Assembly (NCBI GenBank): GCA_910585755.1
Contig: CAJUFH010000028.1
Coordinates: 1-34,603 of the forward strand
DNA: 34,603 nucleotides
Direction: 5' to 3'
DNA from: an uncultured Muribaculaceae bacterium
Lineage (GTDB): Bacteria > Bacteroidota > Bacteroidia > Bacteroidales > Muribaculaceae
Within the stretch, counting starts at the first letter, position 1, and each line of letters begins with the position of its first letter. The notes under the pieces were generated by a model that saw nothing but the letters and a program-made list of their open reading frames with translations, had not been told where the DNA came from and did not search any database. The translations under genes and the position numbers were made by a program. Below, piece by piece: positions 1-7,611 of this stretch.

Positions 1-109
1 CGCACCTCTCTTCTCTGATGATTTTTGGGTGACACGTTGACGAAGTCAGGAAAAAATCGGAAATGTTTACTAATTTTCCTCAAAACGATTTCATATCAAA
101 ATATTTCGT

Positions 110-117
110 TATATTTG
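110..117 (+). promoter_or_regulatory. Bacteroidota -7 promoter element for mdh
   Basis: TATATTTG fits the Bacteroidota -7 consensus TAnnTTTG and would start transcription near 123, giving a leader of about 50 nt before the mdh start at 173. No convincing -33 TTTG is present at 19-20 nt spacing; the nearest candidate is a weak TTTC at 89-92. Confidence 0.45.
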
Positions 118-172
118 CAATGTTGTAAACCGAGTATAAACCAACACAAAACCATATCAACACTCAACAGCT

Positions 173-1108
173 ATGTCAAAAGTAACAGTCGTAGGCGCCG
201 GCAATGTGGGCGCCACCACAGCTAACGTTCTGCTTACCACCCAGGTAGCCGACGAAGTAGTTCTTATCGACATCAAGGAAGGCGTATCCGAAGGCAAGGC
301 CATGGATATCATGCAGACCGCCAATATCCTGGGGCTGCAGAACCGTCTCATCGGCGTTACAAACGACTATGCCGCGACCGAGAACTCCGACGTCGTGGTA
401 ATAACCTCGGGCGTTCCCCGCAAACCGGGCATGACCCGCGAAGAACTCATCGGCGTCAACGCCAAGATTGTGCGCAGCGTTACAGAGAGCGTCCTGAAGC
501 ACTCCCCCAACGCCATCATCATCTGTGTTGCCAACCCGATGGACACCATGACCTACCTGATCCACAAGATTTCCGGTCTGCCCAAGAACCGCATCATCGG
601 CATGGGCGGCGCCCTCGACAGCGCCCGCTTCAAATACTACCTCTCGCAGGCCCTCAAGGCCAACTCGACCGAGGTTGAAGGCATCGTGATCGGCGGCCAC
701 GGCGACAAGACCATGATCCCCCTGACCCGCTACGCCGCATACCGCGGAATCCCCGCCTCGACCCTTCTTCCCGAAGAGCAGCTTAAGAAGGTAGCCGCCG
801 ACACCATGGTAGGTGGCGCGACCCTCACCGGCCTTCTCGGCACCTCCGCCTGGTACGCTCCCGGCGCCGCATCGGCCCAGATGGTGGCCGCCGTCCTCCA
901 CGACCAGAAGAAACTCATCTCCTGCTCGGCCCTCCTCGACGGCGAATACGGCGAAAAGGACCTCTGCATCGGCGTTCCCTGCGTGATCGGCCGCAACGGC
1001 ATCGAGAAAATCGTGGAGTTCGACCTCAACGAAGAAGAAAAAGCCCTCTTCGCGGCAAGCGCCAAGGCCGTACACACCACCAACGAGGCCCTCAAGGCAG
1101 CCCTCTAA
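173..1108 (+). CDS. mdh: Malate dehydrogenase, NAD-dependent (LDH-like type)
   Basis: This enzyme interconverts malate and oxaloacetate with NAD(H) in the cytoplasm; in Bacteroidales it normally serves the reductive branch from oxaloacetate to fumarate and succinate. The 311-residue protein has the usual length. The Rossmann motif GAGNVG is at residues 8-13, with Asp33 after the second beta strand, as expected for NAD preference. The substrate loop GVPRKPGMTR (80-89) has Arg83 at the position that separates malate from lactate dehydrogenases. The catalytic pair is Asp149/Arg152 and His176 in GGHGD. The ATG at 173 gives a start directly on the Rossmann strand with no extension. The gene stands alone: a strong terminator follows and a -7 element lies upstream. 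Family assignment is near certain. Confidence 0.97.
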   Translation: MSKVTVVGAGNVGATTANVLLTTQVADEVVLIDIKEGVSEGKAMDIMQTANILGLQNRLIGVTNDYAATENSDVVVITSGVPRKPGMTREELIGVNAKIVRSVTESVLKHSPNAIIICVANPMDTMTYLIHKISGLPKNRIIGMGGALDSARFKYYLSQALKANSTEVEGIVIGGHGDKTMIPLTRYAAYRGIPASTLLPEEQLKKVAADTMVGGATLTGLLGTSAWYAPGAASAQMVAAVLHDQKKLISCSALLDGEYGEKDLCIGVPCVIGRNGIEKIVEFDLNEEEKALFAASAKAVHTTNEALKAAL

Positions 1109-1124
1109 AATCCAAAACATAAAG

Positions 1125-1173
1125 ACGGGAGGCGCAGCGGGGCCGAGAAAGCCCCGGAAGCGTCTCCCGTTTT
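1125..1173 (+). terminator. Rho-independent terminator after mdh
   Basis: An 11-bp arm at 1125-1135 (ACGGGAGGCGC) pairs with 1160-1170 (GCGTCTCCCGT) with one G-U pair. An inner GGGGC/GCCCC stem lies at 1139-1143 and 1151-1155, and TTTT follows at 1170-1173. It separates mdh from the thioredoxin gene. Confidence 0.85.
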
Positions 1174-1194
1174 CCAACCAGTCAACACCGGAAT

Positions 1195-1662
1195 ATGAAT
1201 ATTATCAGCAAAACAATCCTCAGCGCCGCCGTTCTTGTCGCCGCGGGATGCCTCGCCTCCTGCGGAGCGAAGACCGAAGCCAAGGCAGAAACAGCCGCCG
1301 CAGAGGAGCAGGCCACGGAAATGGCCTCGGTAGGGGAAACCGCCCCCGCCGTCATCGAACTCGAGAAAGGCGCGGCGCTCCCGGCCGAACCGGGGAAACT
1401 CGTCGTAGTCGATTTCAACGCTACCTGGTGCGGCCCCTGCAAGCAGTTCGCTCCCAACTTCGAGGCTGTGGCGGAGAAATATGCCGGACAGGCCCTGTTC
1501 TACAGCGTGGACGTTGACCAGCATCCTGAACTCGCGGCGCGCTACAACGTGCAGTCGATTCCCATGGTGCTGTTCATCCGTCCCGACGGCCAGACAGCAA
1601 CCTCCCTGGGCTTCCTCCAGGAGGCGGAGTTCGAGTCGCTCGTAGCCTCCCAGCTCAAATAA
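1195..1662 (+). CDS. Thioredoxin-fold lipoprotein with a CGPC active site
   Basis: This is a membrane-anchored thiol-disulfide oxidoreductase of the thioredoxin family, probably facing the periplasm. The 155 residues begin with a lipoprotein signal whose lipobox is LASC, with Cys23 as the lipidated residue; a second Cys at 19 lies in the hydrophobic core. An Ala/Glu-rich linker (24-50) leads to one thioredoxin domain. The redox motif WCGPC is at 78-82 (Cys79, Cys82), and the cis-proline is Pro123 in SIPMV. The sequence is close to classical TrxA apart from the anchor. The start 21 nt after the mdh terminator means it probably has its own promoter, which I cannot identify. It lies 59 nt before the oxidoreductase operon; a role in maintaining those Fe-S enzymes would be speculation. 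Confidence 0.9.
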   Translation: MNIISKTILSAAVLVAAGCLASCGAKTEAKAETAAAEEQATEMASVGETAPAVIELEKGAALPAEPGKLVVVDFNATWCGPCKQFAPNFEAVAEKYAGQALFYSVDVDQHPELAARYNVQSIPMVLFIRPDGQTATSLGFLQEAEFESLVASQLK

Positions 1663-1721
1663 GCCCCTCTACTACAAGAGATACACCTTAAATCAGCCAT
1701 AAACTCTAAATCAGTTGCAAG

Positions 1722-1952
1722 ATGAGTAAAATCCACGGTGCCGTGACGATCGATTCCGAGCGCTGCAAGGGTTGCGACCTCTGCGTAGTCGCCTGCCCCT
1801 GCGACGTGCTCTCCCTCCAGCCCAAGGAGGTGAACGACCGCGGCTATCATTTCGCGTTTCCGGCCAACGAAGAGGCGTGCATCGGGTGTGCCGCCTGCGC
1901 CGTAGTATGTCCCGACGCCTGCATCGAGGTGTACCGCGTGGTAGTCAAATAA
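1722..1952 (+). CDS. korD: 2-oxoacid:ferredoxin oxidoreductase, delta (2x[4Fe-4S] ferredoxin) subunit
   Basis: This small electron-transfer subunit passes electrons from the thiamine-dependent catalytic subunits to ferredoxin. The 76 residues hold two CxxCxxCxxxC clusters: Cys15, 18, 21, 25 and Cys53, 56, 59, 63, each followed by Pro (positions 26 and 64), as in bacterial 8Fe ferredoxins. It opens a tight operon with alpha 20 nt downstream, then beta and gamma. Whether the complex uses 2-oxoglutarate (Kor) or branched 2-oxoacids (Vor) cannot be settled from sequence alone. Proximity of mdh and the usual Bacteroidales role in making 2-oxoglutarate from succinyl-CoA favour Kor. Confidence 0.88.
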   Translation: MSKIHGAVTIDSERCKGCDLCVVACPCDVLSLQPKEVNDRGYHFAFPANEEACIGCAACAVVCPDACIEVYRVVVK

Positions 1953-1972
1953 CCCTTTAAACAGCAAGACTT

Positions 1973-3061
1973 ATGAAAGAAGAAGTAAAACTTATGAAGG
2001 GTAACGAGGCGATTGCCCGCGCGGCTATCCGCTACGGGGCCGACGGCTATTTCGGCTACCCGATCACCCCCCAGTCAGAAGTCCTCGAGACCCTTGAGGC
2101 AGAGATGCCCTGGGAAACCACCGGCATGGTAGTGCTTCAGGCCGAGAGCGAGGTTGCGTCGATCAACATGGTCTACGGCGGAGCTGCCACCGGCAAGGCG
2201 GTCATGACCTCCTCCTCCTCCCCCGGCGTCAGCCTGATGCAGGAGGGTATCTCCTATCTGGCCGCGTCGGAACTTCCCGCGCTCATCGTCAACGTTATGC
2301 GCGGCGGTCCCGGTCTCGGCACAATCCAGCCCTCGCAGGCCGACTACTTCCAGGCTACCAAGGGTGGCGGCCACGGCGACTACCACCTGATCGTGCTCGC
2401 TCCGTCGTCGGTCCAGGAGATGGCCGACTTCGTAGGCCTGGGCTTCGACCTGGCCTTCAAATACCGCACCCCGGCGATGATTCTGGCCGACGGCATCGTT
2501 GGCCAGATGATGGAAAAGGTCGTTCTGCCCGAACAGCGCCCGCGCCGCACCGACGAGGAAATCCGCCAGCAGTGCCCGTGGGCCATCACCGGCAAGACCG
2601 CCGGCCGCTCCCACAACGTAATCACCTCGCTCGAGCTTGACTCCGCGCTGATGGAGAAGAACAACGAGCGCTTCCAGGCAACCTACCGCGAAATCGAAAA
2701 GAACGAGGTCCGCTACGAGGCATACGGCATCGAGGACGCGGAATACCTGATTGTGGCCTTCGGCTCCATCGCCCGTATCTGCCGCAAGGCAATCGACGAG
2801 GCCCGCAAGGATGGAATCAAGGTAGGCATCATCCGGCCAATCACCCTCTGGCCCTTCCCGTACGAAGCCATCCGCGAAGCCTCCAAGAACGTCAAGGGAG
2901 TGCTTTGCGTTGAACTCAACGCCGGCCAGATGATAGAAGACGTTCGTCTCGCCGTAGACCAGAATATTCCCGTCTGCCACTACGGCCGCATGGGTGGCAT
3001 CGTTCCGAACCCGCAGGAGGTGCTCGACGCGCTCCGCCGCGATTTTATCGACAAGGCTTAG
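1973..3061 (+). CDS. korA: 2-oxoacid:ferredoxin oxidoreductase, alpha subunit (KorA/VorB type)
   Basis: This is the subunit with the pyrimidine-binding domain and domain II of a CoA-acylating 2-oxoacid:ferredoxin oxidoreductase. The 362-residue protein opens with MKGNEAIARAAIRYG and the characteristic YFGYPITPQSEV (about 24-35). It then has the conserved Glu-containing block LQAESEVASINMVYGGA and the TSSSSPGVSLMQEG segment. The C-terminal half carries the transketolase-C-like fold (VAFGSIARICRKAIDEAR). Length matches stand-alone alpha subunits rather than gamma-alpha fusions, and gamma is present as a separate gene downstream. Many annotation systems name this family VorB (3-methyl-2-oxobutanoate), so the kor name is a metabolic inference. 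Confidence 0.92.
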   Translation: MKEEVKLMKGNEAIARAAIRYGADGYFGYPITPQSEVLETLEAEMPWETTGMVVLQAESEVASINMVYGGAATGKAVMTSSSSPGVSLMQEGISYLAASELPALIVNVMRGGPGLGTIQPSQADYFQATKGGGHGDYHLIVLAPSSVQEMADFVGLGFDLAFKYRTPAMILADGIVGQMMEKVVLPEQRPRRTDEEIRQQCPWAITGKTAGRSHNVITSLELDSALMEKNNERFQATYREIEKNEVRYEAYGIEDAEYLIVAFGSIARICRKAIDEARKDGIKVGIIRPITLWPFPYEAIREASKNVKGVLCVELNAGQMIEDVRLAVDQNIPVCHYGRMGGIVPNPQEVLDALRRDFIDKA

Positions 3062-3094
3062 GCCCAAACCGTTAACCATTTAAAGGAACTAACA

Positions 3095-3871
3095 ATGACT
3101 CGCGAAGAAATCATACGTCCTGAGAACAAAGTTCACGCCCGGCCCAAGCTCCTGCTCGACAAGAACATGCACTACTGCCCCGGCTGCAGCCACGGCGTTG
3201 TACACAAGCTGGTCGCCGAGGTAATCGACGAAATGGGCCTTGAGCACGACTCAATCGGCATCGCGCCGGTAGGATGCGCCGTGTTCGCCTACAACTATAT
3301 CGACATCGACTGGATCGAGGCCGCCCACGGACGCGCCCCGGCACTCGCCACCGCAGCAAGCCGCCTCAACCCCTCGAAACTCGTGTTCACCTACCAGGGT
3401 GACGGCGACCTGGCCGCAATCGGCACCGCCGAGACCATCCACGCCTGCACCCGCGGGGAGAATATCGCCATAATCCTCATCAACAACGGAATCTACGGCA
3501 TGACCGGGGGCCAGATGTCCCCCTGCACGCTCGAAGGAGCCAAGACGGCCACCACTCCCTACGGACGCCGCCACGACCTCAACGGCTTCCCCCTGAAGGT
3601 CGCCAACGTAGTGTCGCTGCTCGACGGTACCTGCTACGTCACCCGCCAGGCAGTCCACACCGCCGCCGCGGCCCGCAAGGCGAAGGCCGCGATCAAGAAA
3701 GCCTTCACCAACGCTATCCAGAAGAAGGGCACCAGCTTCGTCGAAATCGTATCTACCTGCTCTTCCGGCTGGAAACTCACCCCTGAGAAGTCCAACAAGT
3801 GGATGGAGGAGAACATGGTACCCTACTACCCCTTAGGCGACATCAAGGACACCACCAAGGAAGCCAAATAA
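3095..3871 (+). CDS. korB: 2-oxoacid:ferredoxin oxidoreductase, beta (TPP-binding) subunit
   Basis: This subunit binds thiamine diphosphate and, in this family, a [4Fe-4S] cluster. The 258 residues contain MHYCPGCSHG with Cys28 and Cys31. The TPP/Mg motif starts at GDGD (102-105) and ends at Asn130-Asn131, followed by GIYGMTGGQ. The PVGCAVFAYNY segment near residue 60 supplies a further conserved Cys61. Size and motif order match KorB/VorA-type beta subunits. It sits 33 nt after alpha and 18 nt before gamma, so the four genes are almost certainly co-transcribed. Confidence 0.93.
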   Translation: MTREEIIRPENKVHARPKLLLDKNMHYCPGCSHGVVHKLVAEVIDEMGLEHDSIGIAPVGCAVFAYNYIDIDWIEAAHGRAPALATAASRLNPSKLVFTYQGDGDLAAIGTAETIHACTRGENIAIILINNGIYGMTGGQMSPCTLEGAKTATTPYGRRHDLNGFPLKVANVVSLLDGTCYVTRQAVHTAAAARKAKAAIKKAFTNAIQKKGTSFVEIVSTCSSGWKLTPEKSNKWMEENMVPYYPLGDIKDTTKEAK

Positions 3872-3889
3872 CCCATAAACCACAACCAC

Positions 3890-4426
3890 ATGAAAGACGA
3901 AATCATCATTGCCGGATTCGGCGGCCAGGGAGTGCTCTCTATGGGTAAGATACTGGCATACGCGGCCCTGGAAAACGACCTCGAGGTAACCTGGATGCCC
4001 TCCTACGGACCCGAACAGCGCGGAGGCACGGCCAATGTCACCGTAATCCTGTCGGACGAGGCGATTTCCTCGCCCGTGCTCGACACGTACGACACCGCCG
4101 TAATCCTCAACCAGCAGAGTCTCGACAAGTTCGAGAGCAAGGTAAAGCCGGGCGGAGTGCTCATCTACGACCCCTATGACATCCACCGCGAACCTACACG
4201 TACCGACATCCGGGTGCTCCCTGTGCCCGCGATGGAGGCGACCATCGCAGCCGGACAGGCCAAGGTCTACAATATGATCCTTCTCGGCGCCCTGCTGAAA
4301 GCGCGCCCCGACCTGCCTGTCGAGGCGGTAGTGCGCGGCCTTAAGAAGGCGCTGCCCGAACGCCACCACCACCTCATCCCGGCCAACGAGGCGGCAATCC
4401 GCCGCGGCATGGAACTCGTACCCTGA
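3890..4426 (+). CDS. korC: 2-oxoacid:ferredoxin oxidoreductase, gamma subunit
   Basis: This 178-residue gamma domain binds CoA and completes the four-subunit enzyme. It begins with the family signature IIAGFGGQGVLSMGKILA (about 5-22). It also has PSYGPEQRGGTANVTVILS (about 38-56), the segment typical of the POR gamma family. It is the last gene of the operon and converges on the minus-strand PUL. The hairpin at 4487-4525 lies between the two transcription units. Confidence 0.93.
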   Translation: MKDEIIIAGFGGQGVLSMGKILAYAALENDLEVTWMPSYGPEQRGGTANVTVILSDEAISSPVLDTYDTAVILNQQSLDKFESKVKPGGVLIYDPYDIHREPTRTDIRVLPVPAMEATIAAGQAKVYNMILLGALLKARPDLPVEAVVRGLKKALPERHHHLIPANEAAIRRGMELVP

Positions 4427-4486
4427 GGATGCGGCCTAACGGCCCTCCGGGTCGTCAGAATCCTCTAATAAAGGCAAAAAAGTAGA

Positions 4487-4525
4487 AAATGGGCTGTGCG
4501 GACGCAAGGTCGGCACAGCCCATTT
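4487..4525. terminator. Terminator hairpin between converging kor operon and PUL
   Basis: A perfect 13-bp stem pairs AAATGGGCTGTGC (4487-4499) with GCACAGCCCATTT (4513-4525) around a 13-nt loop. On the minus strand it is followed by a T-rich stretch (TTCTACTTTTTT), a good terminator for the PUL. On the plus strand the T content is weaker, so termination of kor here is plausible but less clear. Confidence 0.8.
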
Positions 4526-4558
4526 CACAATCTATTTTACCTGTATGGAGGTCGGGGA

Positions 4559-5440
4559 TTATTTGACGTAGAGCTTGGTGACGGTGGAGCCGCATTTGCG
4601 GAGGTATATGCCGCGGCCGGGATTCTCTACGCGGATGCCTTCGAGGGTGTAGTATTCGGCGGGAGCGGATTCACCGGCAAGCACGGAGTCGATAGCGGTG
4701 GGCACGACCTTGTCGACATCAATCGCATCGGTATTGAGGTTTACCGATACGGAATAATTACCGTCCTCGGGGATGCTCCACTGGAGGTCCCCTTCCTGAG
4801 CGCGGGCGATTTTCGCAGCGTCGTCGGCGTTACGGAAATACCAGTATTTGGCATCAAAGGAGCAAGCGCCTTTAAGTTCCGCAGCGATTTTGAACGAACC
4901 GGCGGTCATCGCTATCGCAGGATTGGAAAGGACGTAAGGCTCGGCGGGGTTCTGATACAGCGGGGTGCCTTTCATCACGTCCCATCCGTTGGGGGTAGCG
5001 TCGCCGACGAGGAAGAGCGAGGCGGTATTGACTGGCTTTTCCTGATAAACGGACTTGACAATCGTGGCCGACATAGCCGTGGTGTTTACCGTAATCAGAT
5101 AGTTGGCATCCTCGGGAACCTGGATTTTGCCATAGCCGGTATCGCCCTTCCCCTTGGCGATGGCGATTGTGCCGTCGACCAGAGTTGCGTCGGGAGCGGA
5201 GCCGTATTCCTCGTTGCCGAAGTCGGTAGTAGTGAGGAATTTGAAGTCCTTCCCTCCCTGGAGATAAACAGTCCCGGTAAACAGCGCGGCATCCTCGGGG
5301 GTTGACAGAATCGCCGTAGCGTCGTCAAGGCTCCAGCCGTAGGAGAGAGCGTCGCCCGCGAGCCACAGGCAGTCGGCCTTCGCACCAAAAGCGCTGGAGG
5401 CGAGGAGAAGAGCGGAAATCAGCAGAGTCGATTTTTGCAT
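4559..5440 (-). CDS. SusF/SusE-like starch-binding protein with T9SS-like C-terminal tail
   Basis: This is a probable secreted glycan-binding protein, the last gene of the PUL. The 293 residues begin with a type I signal peptide (hydrophobic 5-19, Ala-rich cleavage site near 20-23) and lack a clear lipobox. Two SusE/SusF-type immunoglobulin-like binding modules follow: CLWLAGDALSYGWS near 24 and LFLVGDATPNGWD near 142. The final 30 residues (YYTLEGIRVENPGRGIYL... ending KLYVK) resemble the type IX secretion C-terminal signal common in Bacteroidota. SusE and SusF proteins are normally outer-membrane lipoproteins, so this would reach the surface by a different route. The gene starts 31 nt after the GH97 stop, within the same transcription unit. 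Family call is good; the secretion route is inference. Confidence 0.8.
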   Translation of the reverse strand: MQKSTLLISALLLASSAFGAKADCLWLAGDALSYGWSLDDATAILSTPEDAALFTGTVYLQGGKDFKFLTTTDFGNEEYGSAPDATLVDGTIAIAKGKGDTGYGKIQVPEDANYLITVNTTAMSATIVKSVYQEKPVNTASLFLVGDATPNGWDVMKGTPLYQNPAEPYVLSNPAIAMTAGSFKIAAELKGACSFDAKYWYFRNADDAAKIARAQEGDLQWSIPEDGNYSVSVNLNTDAIDVDKVVPTAIDSVLAGESAPAEYYTLEGIRVENPGRGIYLRKCGSTVTKLYVK

Positions 5441-5471
5441 AATGGTCAGTGTTTAAGGTATGTGATGTATT

Positions 5472-7604
5472 TCAGTCGACGGGGGTAATCGAAATCGCGA
5501 AACCGCCGCCGGGAGCGGCTTTGAGTTTGAGGCGGCTCTTGGCGTTAACGGTTTTGGTTGAAATCGTGTAAGCCTGCGGATTGTCGAGATAGTGCGCGTC
5601 GGGAGCGTCGGCATAGATGGTCGCCTTGTACTTGCGCCCCTTGTCGAGGAAGTCCAGGGGAAGAACGGTATCATGGCCGTGTTCCGAGGCGGTACATCCT
5701 ACAAACCAGTCATCCTTGCCCTTCGCCTTGCGGGCCACGACGATATAGCGGCCCGGTTCGGCCTCGATATAGCGGCTGTCGTCCCAGTCAACGGCGACAT
5801 CCTTTATGAACTGGAAAGCGTCCATGAAACGCTCGTAGGATTCAGGCACATCGGCCGCCATCTGCAAGGGGCTGTACATCGTGACGTACAGAGCGAGCTG
5901 GCGCGCGAGGGTGCTGTTAACGTGTCCGGCGCTGTTGGGGTTTACCTTCTTCATATCCATCTCGAAGATGCCGGGGGTATAGTCCATCGGACCACCCTGG
6001 AGACGGGTGAAGGGGAGCACGGTAGTATGGGAGGGCTTGTTGCCGGCGAACGACTCGTATTCCGTACCGCGGGCGCTCTCGTTACCGATAAGGTTCGGGT
6101 AGGTGCGGCAGAGACCTGTCGGACGGACAGCCTCGTGGGCGTTCACCATAATCTTATGCTTCGCGGCCTCGGTTACGGCGTAGAGGTAGTGGTTGTTGAG
6201 CCACTGGCCGTAGTGGTGCTCCCCGCGGGGAATCATATTGCCGACGTAGCCGCTCTTGACGGCGTTGTAACCGTACTTGTTCATAAGGTTGTAGGCTTCC
6301 TCCATATGGCGCTCGTAGTTTCGAACGGAGCCGGAGGTTTCGTGGTGCATCATCAGCTTGACCCCCTTAGAGGCGGCGTACTTGTTGAGGCCGTCGAGGT
6401 CAAAATCGGGGTACGGGGTAACGAAGTCGAACACATAGTCCTTGGAATGGCCGAACCAGTCCTCCCAGCCGACATTCCACCCCTCGACGAGCACCTGGTC
6501 GAAGCCGTGTTCGGCGGCGAAGTCGATGTAGCGCTTCACGTTTTCGGTATTGGCGGGGTGCTGTCCGTGGGGCTTGGTCTTGGAATAGTCCAGGGAGTCG
6601 AGCTTCACGGAGGGAAGGTCGTAGGTGTAGCTCCACTGCTTTCCGTGGCCAATCATCTCCCACCATACGCCGACATACTTCACCGGCTTGATCCAGGAGG
6701 TATCCTCATAGGCGCAGGGGTCATTGAGATTCAGAATCAGGTTGGAGGCGAGCATCTGGCGCGCGTCGTCGCTTACCATAACCGTGCGCCAGGGGGTCTT
6801 GGCGGGAGCCTGCATATATGCCTTGTTGCCTACCGCGTCTGGGGTCAGCCACGACTCGAACACCATGTTCTTGTCGTCGAGGTTAAGGTGCATGCAGGAG
6901 TAATCAACGAGAGCGGCCTCGTGGATGTTGATATACAGGCCGTCGTCGGTCTTGAGCTGGAGGGAGGTCTGGACACCTGTCGGGGAGAACTGCGTCTGCG
7001 AGGCGTTGCTTGAAATCGCGCCCTGCATCTTTCCGCGGATTTCGGAGAGACGGCTTTCGGTGTAGTCGTACTCCTGGGTATCGTAGTCGCCGGCAATCCA
7101 CCAGGCGATATGGTCGCCGTTCATGGCGAACTGTGTATGCTCCTCGGCCACCACGAAGTAGACGAGGTTTGGCTGGGTCGGGAACTCGTAGCGGAAACCG
7201 ACACCGTCGTCATACACCCGGAAACGGAGGTTCATCAGGCGGCCGGTCGCGGGCTGGCGCAGCTCGGCGAGCAGTTCGGTGTAATGGTTGCGGATGTCGC
7301 GGGTCTCGCCCCATACGGGCTGCCAGGTTTCGTCGAAAGTCGACTCCTTGGTCGAGACTAACTCGAAGCCGTCCATAAGGTCGGTATCGTTGACGAGCTC
7401 CAGACCGAGCGCGGAGGGCTTGATTACGACCTTGTCGCCATAGTCAAGGGTATATGTCGGCACCCCGTCCTTAACCTCGAAATCGAGCGAGACCGTGCCG
7501 TCGGGCGATTTGACCTCCGTCGCGGAGGCCGAGAGGGCCACCGCGGCGAAGGCTGCTATCAAATGAAACTTATTCATCGGTTGAAATTTCATGGTTTTAA
7601 ACAA
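5472..7604 (-). CDS. Glycoside hydrolase family 97 alpha-glucosidase (SusB-like, inverting type)
   Basis: This is a probable periplasmic exo-acting alpha-glucosidase that cleaves imported malto- or isomalto-oligosaccharides to glucose. The 710-residue product has the GH97 layout: N-terminal beta-sandwich, a central (beta/alpha)8 barrel from about 300, and a C-terminal beta domain. Glutamates fall at Glu422 (MMHHETSGS), Glu491 (VNAHEAVRPTG) and Glu515 (ARGTEYE). The 69- and 24-residue spacings match Glu439, Glu508 and Glu532 of SusB from memory, so this is the Glu-type inverting subgroup, not the Asp-type retaining one. The signal peptide is better formed from Met10 (7577), MNKFHLIAAFAAVALSASA, and that ATG may be the true start. 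No lipobox is seen. It lies only 7 nt downstream of the GH66 gene. Confidence 0.92.
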   Translation of the reverse strand: MFKTMKFQPMNKFHLIAAFAAVALSASATEVKSPDGTVSLDFEVKDGVPTYTLDYGDKVVIKPSALGLELVNDTDLMDGFELVSTKESTFDETWQPVWGETRDIRNHYTELLAELRQPATGRLMNLRFRVYDDGVGFRYEFPTQPNLVYFVVAEEHTQFAMNGDHIAWWIAGDYDTQEYDYTESRLSEIRGKMQGAISSNASQTQFSPTGVQTSLQLKTDDGLYINIHEAALVDYSCMHLNLDDKNMVFESWLTPDAVGNKAYMQAPAKTPWRTVMVSDDARQMLASNLILNLNDPCAYEDTSWIKPVKYVGVWWEMIGHGKQWSYTYDLPSVKLDSLDYSKTKPHGQHPANTENVKRYIDFAAEHGFDQVLVEGWNVGWEDWFGHSKDYVFDFVTPYPDFDLDGLNKYAASKGVKLMMHHETSGSVRNYERHMEEAYNLMNKYGYNAVKSGYVGNMIPRGEHHYGQWLNNHYLYAVTEAAKHKIMVNAHEAVRPTGLCRTYPNLIGNESARGTEYESFAGNKPSHTTVLPFTRLQGGPMDYTPGIFEMDMKKVNPNSAGHVNSTLARQLALYVTMYSPLQMAADVPESYERFMDAFQFIKDVAVDWDDSRYIEAEPGRYIVVARKAKGKDDWFVGCTASEHGHDTVLPLDFLDKGRKYKATIYADAPDAHYLDNPQAYTISTKTVNAKSRLKLKAAPGGGFAISITPVD

Positions 7605-7611
7605 TCAGACA

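Noticed and set aside
176..1177. 333-codon antisense ORF over mdh
   Set aside because: Opposite-strand shadow of a certain gene; Gly/Val/His-rich composition is typical of antisense reading in GC-rich DNA.
2075..3079. 334-codon antisense ORF over the alpha subunit
   Set aside because: Shadow of a well-supported gene; no domain recognised.
5592..7013. 473-codon plus-strand ORF over GH97
   Set aside because: Antisense to a gene with conserved catalytic residues; no motif, biased composition.
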